From 66-474 sp040388785 (GTDB lineage Bacteria; Pseudomonadota; Gammaproteobacteria; Xanthomonadales; Rhodanobacteraceae): a stretch of DNA of 64,000 nucleotides. The stretch lies in contig JAZKBD010000011.1 in the NCBI GenBank assembly GCA_040388785.1, forward strand, positions 1 through 64,000, read 5' to 3'. The first letter of the stretch is position 1; every line of letters begins with the position of its first letter. The translations under genes were made by a program, and so were the position numbers. This document shows positions 8,680 to 16,070 of this stretch, in pieces. The notes under the pieces are model-generated. The model was given only the letters and a program-made list of their open reading frames with translations, did not search any database and had not been told where the DNA came from.

Positions 8680-8938
8680 AAAGTTTCCGCTCCGAAGCGG
8701 TACAGCGACGCGCGCTGATGATGCGGATCATTTCGCCGTTGTCCGTATGAGAGACGACGAGAAGGCGACCCCGTGACGAGCGCCCGAACGTGAGCCAGCG
8801 TTCTTCGGTTCTCGAGTGATCGGGATCGGAACCTGTGGCGGACAATGGATCGAGAAATACGCTGCACGCCTCATCGAAGGTAACGCCGTGTTTCTTTGAA
8901 TTGGCGGCCGCCTTGGCACGATCCCATACGAATTCCAT
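8666..8938 (-). CDS. brnT: BrnT-family ribonuclease toxin
   Basis: A 90-residue protein opening MEFVWDRAKAAANSKKHGV-TFDEA, the DUF497/BrnT signature. It continues RTEERWLTFGRS, LLVVSHTD and IRIISARRCTASERKLYE. BrnT toxins are RelE-fold ribonucleases that stop growth by cutting RNA. The start at 8938 was chosen because it matches the family N-terminus; an open frame reaches further upstream but through the DUF971 gene. Autoregulation through the paired antitoxin is expected from family knowledge. Confidence 0.88.
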   Translation of the reverse strand: MEFVWDRAKAAANSKKHGVTFDEACSVFLDPLSATGSDPDHSRTEERWLTFGRSSRGRLLVVSHTDNGEMIRIISARRCTASERKLYENA

Positions 8939-8981
8939 GCCCGAAGTATATGCGACTGATGCGACTTGGCGCGCTGGATCG

Positions 8982-9389
8982 CTACTTCGGCTTCGGCCCC
9001 CGCATCGGCACGGGATGTCCGTACAGCGACGCGGGGTCGCGCGAAAGATTGGTCTTTTCCAGCGCGTCGAGGTATGACTGCCAGTTCTTGTCCTGGTTGA
9101 CGCCGAGGTCGTGCAGAGTTTCCCAGGAATATATGCCCGTCGCGTGGCCATCGGTGAAGCGCAGCGACACGGCGTAGTTGCCGACCGGCTGCAATTCCAT
9201 GATTCCGACTTCGCGCTTTCCGGCGACCAGTACTTGCTGGCCGGGGCCGTGGCCCTGCACTTCGGCGGATGGCGAATACACGCGCAGGTATTCGGCCGGC
9301 AGGACGAAGCGTTCACCGGATTCGAACAGCACTTCCAGCGTGCGCGACTTCTTGTGCAGGGTGATGTCGGTGGGTTTGGGCGTGGTCAT
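8982..9389 (-). CDS. DUF971 domain protein (GBBH-like N-terminal domain)
   Basis: A 135-residue protein with the DUF971 pattern: TDITLHKKSRTLEVLFESG, ...LPAEYLRVYSPSAEVQGHG, VGIMELQPVGNYAVSL-RFTDGHATGIYSWE and YLHDLG-like positions. The domain is the N-terminal unit of gamma-butyrobetaine hydroxylase; free-standing copies are linked to iron-sulfur handling in other organisms, but function here is unknown. In related genomes it also lies near hslVU. Confidence 0.9.
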   Translation of the reverse strand: MTTPKPTDITLHKKSRTLEVLFESGERFVLPAEYLRVYSPSAEVQGHGPGQQVLVAGKREVGIMELQPVGNYAVSLRFTDGHATGIYSWETLHDLGVNQDKNWQSYLDALEKTNLSRDPASLYGHPVPMRGPKPK

Positions 9390-9434
9390 GTCCGTGATTT
9401 TAGCGACGCAGCGCGCCGAACCCTCTGACGATAA

Positions 9435-10331
9435 TCAGGGATGACCGGTCGCGCTGCTCGCCGCAATCGGCAGGAGTGTCGTTGCGGCCGACGCAGGAAC
9501 AGTCGCACTCGCAGCCATGGCAGGCTGTGCCGCTGTCGATGCTTCGTTGGCGGGCAAGCCATCGATCATCTGCTCGGCCAGACGCTGATAGCCCTCGTCG
9601 AAATGATGCCCGCCCGCTTCGCCGTGCACCGTCACCCAGGCGGGCAAGCCTCGCATGGTGCACAGACTGTCGTCGGCATCGTCCTTGCCGTAGTAGCAAA
9701 CCACGGGAAACCGATTGTCCAGCGCCACCACCGGCGGCAGCGCGGGATATTCCGGCACCTTGTTGAATTTCTCCGACAGGGTTTTCACGAACGCCTTGAA
9801 ACGTCCCTGCGCAGCCATGTAGCCCTCGAACTGGATCTCGAACGTGGCGTCGTGGCTGGGCGACAGCAGCACCAATTGCGCGATGCGCGAACGCGCAGCA
9901 GGACTCAGCTTGTCGATCAATGTCGGCAGCACGTCGGCGCCGAACGAAAATCCGACCAGCCACACGCGCTGCTTGTGCCATTTGGCCAGCGAATCGGTGA
10001 TCAACGCATCGAGTTGCTGCGCGGCCACCTCGGGCGATCGCGCGCGCCAGAAATACTTGAAGCTGTTGACGCCCAGCACCGGAATGCCGCGTGCCGCGAA
10101 GGCGGTGCCGAGTTGCTTGTCGAGATCGGACCAGCCACCGTCACCGGAATACAGGACCGTCAACACGTCGCCTTTCCCGACGGGCGCCTGCACGCCCGGC
10201 GTGGGTGGAACCACGACGATGGAACGTTCCAGACTCGGCCGCGCGAACGGATTCCAGAACAGGGCGAACCCCAACACGCACGCACCCACGATTGATCCCA
10301 TGATCCACTGACCTCGCTTCGACAGACTCAT
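9435..10331 (-). CDS. virJ: VirJ/AcvB-type serine hydrolase
   Basis: A 298-residue protein with an N-terminal membrane anchor or signal (about residues 8-27), then an alpha/beta-hydrolase fold. The nucleophile elbow is GFSFG with S129, an acid candidate lies in SPSHDATFE, and a late GGHHFDEGY holds a candidate histidine. Family members in rhizobia and Agrobacterium (AcvB) are periplasmic hydrolases that remove the amino acid from lysyl-phosphatidylglycerol. The start overlaps the mprF stop (ATGA), so lipid modifier and predicted remover are translationally coupled. Unlike AcvB, which carries two VirJ-like regions, this protein has one. The last 30 residues are Ala/Thr-rich and low complexity. 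Confidence 0.85.
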   Translation of the reverse strand: MSLSKRGQWIMGSIVGACVLGFALFWNPFARPSLERSIVVVPPTPGVQAPVGKGDVLTVLYSGDGGWSDLDKQLGTAFAARGIPVLGVNSFKYFWRARSPEVAAQQLDALITDSLAKWHKQRVWLVGFSFGADVLPTLIDKLSPAARSRIAQLVLLSPSHDATFEIQFEGYMAAQGRFKAFVKTLSEKFNKVPEYPALPPVVALDNRFPVVCYYGKDDADDSLCTMRGLPAWVTVHGEAGGHHFDEGYQRLAEQMIDGLPANEASTAAQPAMAASATVPASAATTLLPIAASSATGHP

Positions 10332-12997
10332 CGGCGCACCACCCCGGTGAGGCCGCCCGAGATCAGACTGGCCACGTTCGCGAGGATCATCGGCAGGGCG
10401 ATGCCGCCCGGCACGGCCATGTAGCGCGGTTCCCACTCGGGGTCGAACTTGTCCTTGTAGCGCTTCAGGCCCTGGAAATTGTAGAAACGTTCGCCGCGCC
10501 CGAACACCAGCGCGCCGAAGCGATTCCACAGCGGCGCCAGCCGGCGGTTGGTCATGCCGGCCATCGGCGCCATGCCGAGATTGAACCAGCGATAGCCTTC
10601 CTGCCGCGCCCAGCGCATCAGCGCGATGAGAAGGAAATCCATGCTGCCGGACGGGCTTTCGGGCGTGAAGCGCATCAGGTCCAGCGAGGCTTCTTCCTTG
10701 TTCCCGGTCAGGAACAGGTTGGCGAAGGCGAGCAACCGTTCGCCTTGCCAGACCAGCGCCATCGGCGTGCGGGCGAGATATTCCGGATCGAACGCGCCGA
10801 GCGAAAAGCGCTTCTCGCGCGCGCGCTTGTCGGCCAGCCACGCGTCGGAAATTTCCTTGAGCCGCGGCAGCAGCGGCGGCACGGCGTCAGCCGGGATCAC
10901 TTCGAGCCGCAATCCCTCGCGTTCGAGTTTGTTGAGCGTGCCGCGCAAGGTCTTCTTCGACTTGCCGTCCAGATTGAAATCGTCCAATGGCACCCGCGCT
11001 TCCTCGCCGATCTTCAACAAGTTCATGCCGACATCGAGATACAGGTCGAGGTCGGCCGGACTGACCTGGTAGAACACCGGCCAGCCGCCGGCACGTTCGC
11101 ATTGCTCCATGAAGCTCCACACCAGTTCGCGGCGCGCGTCTTCGTCATCACCCACCGGGTCGCCCATGCTGACCCAACTGCGGCCCTCGATGCCGTACAT
11201 TAGGAACGCGCGGGCATCGGGCGAAAAAAGAAGGTGCTTGTCGCCCATCAACGCGAGGTGCGCCTGCGCGGAACGATAGTTGCGGATCAGCGGCCACGCG
11301 CGCTGCAGTTCCGCGGCACTGGGCGCGGCGCGATGTGGCGTTTGCGGACGGATCAGACTCGCCAGCGCGAACAGCAGTCCGGCCGCAGCCGCGGCGACCA
11401 GTGCGCGCAGCGCGCGCGGCGCACCGCCGTGCTGGAAGGTGAATTCCCACCACAGGCTGGTGCTGTAATCCACGTGCTTGTAGCTGAATAACACCAGCCA
11501 CGCGGCGCAGCCGAACACCGCGAGAATGGCGACGATCCAGCCCGGCGAAAAGTTGGTGCTGAACAACGACGCGCGCCGGTAGAACAACTTGTGCGCCGGC
11601 ATCAATGCGAGCGCGAGCAGGCCGAGGAAGATTGCCTCCTCGTAGTCGATGCCTTTCAGCAGCGAGAACACCGCACCCGCTATCAGCAACACGAGCGTCA
11701 GCCAGTACGCCGCGTCGAGCCGGCGCTGCAAACCGCGCGCGAGGATCAGCAGCAGCATGCCGATGACGCTTGCCAGCAGGTGCGACACTTCCAGCACCGA
11801 CAGCGGCAGCACGCTGCGCAGGATCGCCATGCGCTCGGGCAGCGCCTTGGTCGCGCCGGAAAACAGCAGCACCGCGCCGGACACCAGCGTCAATCCGGCG
11901 AAGAAGGGCGGCAGCAATCCCGCAAACCACGGCGACCACGGCACGTGCCGGCGCAGGCTTTGCGCCTCGCGCTGCAGCACCAGCACGGTCGCCGCGCCGA
12001 GCGGCATCAGGTAATAGATGATGCGGAAGGTCGCCAGCGAACCGAGAATCGGTGCGGCAAGCTGCGTGTTGCCGGTTGCGTGGAAGCCAGCCAGCATCAC
12101 CGCTTCGAACACGCCCAGGCCACCCGGCACGTGGCTGATCAAGCCGGCGATCTGCGCGACCACGAAGATCGCGAGGAAATGCCCGAAGCCGGCGTTGAGG
12201 CGGTCTGGCATCAGCACGTACATCACTGCCGCGGCCAGCCACCAGTCGGCGGCGCCGACGGCGACTTGGCGCATCGCATGCATCGGCGCCGGCAAGCGCA
12301 GTCGCCAGCGCCAGAGTTTCAGCGGGCGCCGCACGAAGCTGCCGAGAATCCATGCGAGCGGGATTGCCACCATCACGCCGGCGAAGGCAATCCGCCAACT
12401 GCTCATCGGCAGGCCTGACGGCAACGGCACCACCAGCAGCGTCACGCCCGTCAACGCGAGCAGGCCGAGCCAAAAACTCAGCGTGCAATACAGGACCAGT
12501 TTGCCGATTTCGGCCGGCGAAAGACCGCTTTGCAGGTAGAAGCGATAGCGGATCGATCCGGAAACCAGCAGCGACATGCCGACGGCATTGCTGAAGGCGT
12601 AGCTGATGAACGAGATCAGGGTGACGCGCCGCCACGGCAGTCGTTTGCCGATCGCGGCGAGCCCGAAACGATCGTAGAACGACATCACGCCGAACCCGAG
12701 TATCGTCAGCGCGATGGCGAGGACGAGCCTTTGGCGAGATACGCCTTCGACGTAATGGCGGATCTCGTTGTAGGTGACGTGGCGCGCGAGCAGGTGCAGC
12801 GCCCACAGCGCAAGCGCAAGCATGCCCAGCGACACAACGGGTCCTGCGATGCGGCGCAGCCACACGCTGCGCGGGCTGGGCGGCGTCAGTGCGCCATCAA
12901 CGCCTGGCATCTGCGCAAGGTTCTCCACCAGCCGGTCACGTTCCCCTGAAAGACCCCAGTGTACGGCACGCGCCGCAGCCGCCCACCTCGATTGCAT
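10328..12997 (-). CDS. mprF: Phosphatidylglycerol lysyltransferase / flippase MprF
   Basis: An 889-residue integral membrane protein. Residues about 45-555 hold many membrane helices (the flippase part, with HVPGGLGVFEAVML). The C-terminal roughly 320 residues are the DUF2156 aminoacyl transferase domain (SMGDPVGDDED, SKKTLRGTLNKLEREGL, GSMDFLLIALMRWA, NLGMAPMAG, RFYNFQGLKRYKDKF). It uses aminoacyl-tRNA to make aminoacyl-phosphatidylglycerol, which lowers membrane negative charge. The ATG at 12997 was chosen; a TTG six bases further upstream is in frame and possible. It is the first gene of an operon with the VirJ hydrolase. Its 5' end lies next to repeat copy A. Confidence 0.93.
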   Translation of the reverse strand: MQSRWAAAARAVHWGLSGERDRLVENLAQMPGVDGALTPPSPRSVWLRRIAGPVVSLGMLALALWALHLLARHVTYNEIRHYVEGVSRQRLVLAIALTILGFGVMSFYDRFGLAAIGKRLPWRRVTLISFISYAFSNAVGMSLLVSGSIRYRFYLQSGLSPAEIGKLVLYCTLSFWLGLLALTGVTLLVVPLPSGLPMSSWRIAFAGVMVAIPLAWILGSFVRRPLKLWRWRLRLPAPMHAMRQVAVGAADWWLAAAVMYVLMPDRLNAGFGHFLAIFVVAQIAGLISHVPGGLGVFEAVMLAGFHATGNTQLAAPILGSLATFRIIYYLMPLGAATVLVLQREAQSLRRHVPWSPWFAGLLPPFFAGLTLVSGAVLLFSGATKALPERMAILRSVLPLSVLEVSHLLASVIGMLLLILARGLQRRLDAAYWLTLVLLIAGAVFSLLKGIDYEEAIFLGLLALALMPAHKLFYRRASLFSTNFSPGWIVAILAVFGCAAWLVLFSYKHVDYSTSLWWEFTFQHGGAPRALRALVAAAAAGLLFALASLIRPQTPHRAAPSAAELQRAWPLIRNYRSAQAHLALMGDKHLLFSPDARAFLMYGIEGRSWVSMGDPVGDDEDARRELVWSFMEQCERAGGWPVFYQVSPADLDLYLDVGMNLLKIGEEARVPLDDFNLDGKSKKTLRGTLNKLEREGLRLEVIPADAVPPLLPRLKEISDAWLADKRAREKRFSLGAFDPEYLARTPMALVWQGERLLAFANLFLTGNKEEASLDLMRFTPESPSGSMDFLLIALMRWARQEGYRWFNLGMAPMAGMTNRRLAPLWNRFGALVFGRGERFYNFQGLKRYKDKFDPEWEPRYMAVPGGIALPMILANVASLISGGLTGVVRR

Positions 12998-13003
12998 GGA
13001 CAA

Positions 13004-13134
13004 GAGCTTTCGTGGAAGGTCAGGCCACGGGGCTCTTGGCCATGGGTGGCGGTTCCATGGCGTGATGGCGCTCGAGAACGCCGTCAGCTCAATTCGCCGA
13101 TGCGTCGCTTGGCGCAGCGGTCATGGATGACCGC
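13004..13134 (+). repeat. Dispersed CANGGANG-hairpin element, copy A
   Basis: It starts GAGCTTTCGTGGAAGGTCAG, holds GGCCACGG and GGCCATGG-type blocks, and ends in the hairpin GCGGTCA-TGGA-TGACCGC (13117-13134). Copies B-E share the beginning (CTTTCGTGAAAAGTCAGGCC), the middle, and the hairpin. Here the stem carries G-C where copy B has A-T, with the pairing kept. Confidence 0.7.
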
Positions 13135-13139
13135 ACGAA

Positions 13140-13754
13140 TCAAGATGCGCTGCCGAACCCCGAGCCCGTGAAGTCGATCCGCGGCGGTTGCCCCGCGACG
13201 TCCAGCAGCACCTGCGCGTAGGGCTCGTCGAAGCTCACCGTGGAGATCTCGTCCCAGCCGAAGAACGACGGTTCGCGCAACCATTCCGCGTCGGGCGTGA
13301 TTTCCTGCAGGGTGAAACCGTCGTCCTCGATGCCGAGCGGGCGGCCGATGTAGCACACCTCCTGCTCATCCTCGGTGTCCACGTGCACGCACATCACCGC
13401 CGCGTATTCGGCCGCCGCGCGCACCACCTGGGTGACGTCGTCCAGCGGGAAATTGCGCGGCAGGCGCGGATGGATACTGCGCACCGCCAGCGCCTTCTCG
13501 ACGAAAGCCGCGTGGCTGTCCGGGGCCTCGACTTCGGTGATGTCGGCCAGCCGCATCGCGTACAGGCCATCGAAGCTGATCTGGTCGCCGACCACCCACA
13601 TCAGCAGCCATTCCTTGCCGATGCCGGCGAGGTAGCCGCAAAAACTGCCGTCCTCGATGTTGCCGCGCCACACCCGCACCAATTCGCCGCGCTGCATGGC
13701 GCCGCGCAGCTTCGGGCGCGGACTCTCGGATTGAAATTTCAGAATCTTGCCCAT
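13140..13754 (-). CDS. Conserved hypothetical protein downstream of hslU
   Basis: A 204-residue acidic, soluble protein without signal peptide or membrane segment. I do not recognise a family. Visible features are a basic first 20 residues (MGKILKFQSESPRPKLRG), a GSFCGYLAGIGKEWLLMWVVGD stretch reminiscent of a small beta-barrel, and a second similar block (EQEVCYIGRPLGIEDD ... GWDEISTVSFDEPYA). The two blocks could be two copies of one fold. It lies 47 bases downstream of hslU on the same strand and may be cotranscribed. The protein has no Cys/His cluster that would suggest metal binding. Confidence 0.7.
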   Translation of the reverse strand: MGKILKFQSESPRPKLRGAMQRGELVRVWRGNIEDGSFCGYLAGIGKEWLLMWVVGDQISFDGLYAMRLADITEVEAPDSHAAFVEKALAVRSIHPRLPRNFPLDDVTQVVRAAAEYAAVMCVHVDTEDEQEVCYIGRPLGIEDDGFTLQEITPDAEWLREPSFFGWDEISTVSFDEPYAQVLLDVAGQPPRIDFTGSGFGSAS

Positions 13755-13801
13755 CGCGTCATTCTAACGGCGGCAGGCAGGAAGCTGCCCGCCCGCCGAT
13801 C

Positions 13802-15145
13802 TCACAGTATGTAACGGGACAGGTCTTCGTTCGAAGCCAAGTCTTTCAGGTTTTTGTCTACATATTCGGCGTCGATTGCATAGCGTTCGCCGCTTTTGTC
13901 TGCAGCTTCGAACGAAATCGATTCCAGCAGCCGTTCCATGACGGTTTGCAGGCGGCGGGCACCGATGTTTTCGGTGCTTTCATTCACCTTGAAGGCCACC
14001 TCGGCCAGCTTTGCGATGCCGTCATGGGTGAACTCCAGCTTCACGCCTTCGGTGTTCAGCATGGCGGCGTATTGCTTGGTCAGCGCGTTGTGCGGCTCGG
14101 AAAGGATGCGCTCGAAATCCTTCACCGACAGCGCCGACAGTTCGACGCGGATCGGCAGGCGGCCCTGCAGTTCGGGGATCAGGTCCGACGGCTTGGCCAT
14201 CGAGAACGCGCCCGAGGCAATGAACAGCACGTGGTCGGTCTTGACCGGGCCGTATTTGGTCGACACCGTCGAACCTTCGACCAGCGGCAGCAGGTCGCGC
14301 TGCACGCCCTCGCGCGACACGCCCGCGCCGCCCCAATCGCTGCGCTGGGCAACCTTGTCGATCTCGTCGATGAACACGATGCCGTTCTGCTCGCAGTTCT
14401 CGACCGCCTGCGCGCGCAGCTCGTCGTCGTTCAAGAGCTTGCCGGCTTCCTCGTCGATCAGCATCGGCCGCGCGGCCTTGATCTTCAACTTGCGTTTCTG
14501 GCTCTTGCCGCCGCCCATGCTCTGGAACATCGAACTCAATTGCTGCGACATTTCTTCCATGCCGGGCGGCGCCATGATCTGGACGCCGACGTTCATCGCA
14601 AACTCGAGTTCGATTTCGCGCTCGTCCAGCGCGCCTTCGTGCAACTGCTTGCGCAGCTTGCCGCGCGTGGAGGAATCAGACTCGACCTGTTGCGTATCGC
14701 CTTGCTGGTCCCAGCCGCCGCTCTGGTCGCGGCGCGGCAGCAGTGCGTCGAGGATGCGTTCGTCGGCGTGTTCCTCGGCTTGCGACTTCACGCGTTCCTT
14801 GGCGAGGTCGCGCGTCAACTTGTAGGCGACGTCGGCGAGGTCGCGCACGATCGAATCGACGTCCTTGCCGACGTAGCCGACCTCGGTGAACTTGGTGGCT
14901 TCCACCTTCACGAACGGCGCTTTCGCGAGCGTCGCAAGGCGCCGCGCGATTTCGGTCTTGCCGACGCCGGTCGGGCCGATCATCAGGATGTTCTTCGGCG
15001 TGACTTCGTTGCGGAAGCCGGGATCGAGCTGCATTCGGCGCCAGCGGTCGCGCAGCGCGATCGCGACCGCGCGCTTGGCATTGTGCTGGCCGATGATGAA
15101 GCGGTCGAGTTCGTTGACGATTTCGCGGGGAGTCAATTCGGACAT
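13802..15145 (-). CDS. hslU: ATP-dependent protease ATPase subunit HslU
   Basis: A 447-residue AAA+ unfoldase that feeds proteins to the HslV peptidase. It has the opening MSELTPREIVNELDRFIIGQ, Walker A GPTGVGKT (57-64), the pore-region sequence FTEVGYVGKDVDSI, Walker B IVFIDEIDKVA, and the C-terminal tail ending SRYIL, which docks into HslV. The start at 15145 was chosen because it matches the family N-terminus; a frame extension to 15178 would enter the intergenic repeat. It follows hslV with a 102-bp gap that contains that repeat. Confidence 0.97.
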   Translation of the reverse strand: MSELTPREIVNELDRFIIGQHNAKRAVAIALRDRWRRMQLDPGFRNEVTPKNILMIGPTGVGKTEIARRLATLAKAPFVKVEATKFTEVGYVGKDVDSIVRDLADVAYKLTRDLAKERVKSQAEEHADERILDALLPRRDQSGGWDQQGDTQQVESDSSTRGKLRKQLHEGALDEREIELEFAMNVGVQIMAPPGMEEMSQQLSSMFQSMGGGKSQKRKLKIKAARPMLIDEEAGKLLNDDELRAQAVENCEQNGIVFIDEIDKVAQRSDWGGAGVSREGVQRDLLPLVEGSTVSTKYGPVKTDHVLFIASGAFSMAKPSDLIPELQGRLPIRVELSALSVKDFERILSEPHNALTKQYAAMLNTEGVKLEFTHDGIAKLAEVAFKVNESTENIGARRLQTVMERLLESISFEAADKSGERYAIDAEYVDKNLKDLASNEDLSRYIL

Positions 15146-15173
15146 GGGGATTGAGCCGGTTGGAAGGTTTGCC

Positions 15174-15245
15174 GCCATTCCGGCGCAAGCCGGAATCCAG
15201 GTGTTCGCGTATTGGAAATGGATCCCGGCCTGCGCCGGGATGACG
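15174..15245. repeat. Double-hairpin palindromic repeat between hslV and hslU
   Basis: Two perfect hairpins, ATTCCGGC-GCAA-GCCGGAAT (15177-15196) and ATCCCGGC-CTGC-GCCGGGAT (15222-15241), are followed by GACG. The ends mirror each other (CGCCATTCCGG versus CCGGGATGACG). It sits within what is normally one operon, so it may stabilise or partly terminate the hslV message. Confidence 0.8.
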
Positions 15246-15247
15246 AA

Positions 15248-15784
15248 TCAAAGCTCTTCGATCGTCACGTTGTGGTTGGTATAGATGCAGATGTCGCCGG
15301 CAATGCCCAGCGCCTTCTCGACGATCTGGCGTGCGTCGAGTTCGGAGTTGTCCAGCAGCGCCTTGGCCGCAGCCTGCGCGTAGGGGCCGCCGGAACCGAT
15401 CGCGATCAGGCCGTGCTCCGGTTCGAGCACGTCGCCGTTGCCGGAAATCAAAAGGGATGCGTCCTTGTCGGCCACCGCCAGCATGGCTTCCAGCCGTCCG
15501 AGCCGTCGATCGGTGCGCCATTCCTTGGCCATTTCCACCGCGGCGCGCGTCAATTGGCCGTTGTGCTTGGCCAGCTTGTCCTCGAACAGTTCGAACAGCG
15601 TGAAGGCGTCGGCGGTGGCGCCGGCGAAACCGGCCAGCACGTCGGCGTTCTTGCCGAGCCGGCGAATCTTGCGCGCGTTGGCCTTCACCACGGTGTTGCC
15701 CAGCGTGACCTGGCCATCGCCGCCCAGGACGACATGGCCATCCTTGCGCACGGACAGGATGGTGGTGGCGTGGAAAGACTCCAT
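15248..15784 (-). CDS. hslV: ATP-dependent protease peptidase subunit HslV
   Basis: A 178-residue N-terminal nucleophile threonine peptidase. The start reads MESFHATTILSVRK; by analogy with E. coli HslV (mature TTIVSVR) the catalytic threonine is T7, exposed after removal of a six-residue propeptide. GDGQVTLG, KANARKIRR, GFAGATADAF and SGNGDVLEPE are typical. It forms a double hexamer capped by HslU and degrades unfolded or regulatory proteins. It is the first gene of the hslVU pair. Confidence 0.97.
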   Translation of the reverse strand: MESFHATTILSVRKDGHVVLGGDGQVTLGNTVVKANARKIRRLGKNADVLAGFAGATADAFTLFELFEDKLAKHNGQLTRAAVEMAKEWRTDRRLGRLEAMLAVADKDASLLISGNGDVLEPEHGLIAIGSGGPYAQAAAKALLDNSELDARQIVEKALGIAGDICIYTNHNVTIEEL

Positions 15785-15911
15785 GGCAGCCTCTTGGCGG
15801 CGGGTAATGTCGCCTAGGTGGGGGCGCCAGCGGGCGATGGCAAGCAACCGTGCGCGGGGCGATCTGACGCAGCAAGCCGCTCCGGCACGGGCATGGCCAA
15901 TGACACTTGCA

Positions 15912-15940
15912 TTGCACGAATTTTTCCGACCAGCTATCGT
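15912..15940 (+). promoter_or_regulatory. Candidate sigma-70 promoter for the TonB-dependent receptor
   Basis: TTGCAC (15912-15917) and TATCGT (15935-15940) are separated by 17 bases and followed by an AT-rich patch in an otherwise GC-rich region. This would give a leader of about 125 nt before the ATG at 16071. The rest of the 286-bp divergent region (15785-16070) shows no gene. Confidence 0.35.
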
Positions 15941-16070
15941 TAAATTGAAGTTAGCGGTTGGCTGGATTGCGGGGGGATGGTGCGCGACACGTTGGAGCGC
16001 GTTGCATCGGTGCATCCGAAACGGCTCAGCGTGCGCGTTTACGTTGTTTGGTATCCACCGGGAAGAACCC

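Noticed and set aside
8939..9316. N-terminal extension of the BrnT toxin
   Set aside because: It overlaps the DUF971 gene and has no similarity to the toxin family.
15438..16070. Upstream extension of the TonB receptor frame through hslV
   Set aside because: It runs over hslV on the other strand; the signal peptide and ribosome site place the start at 16071.
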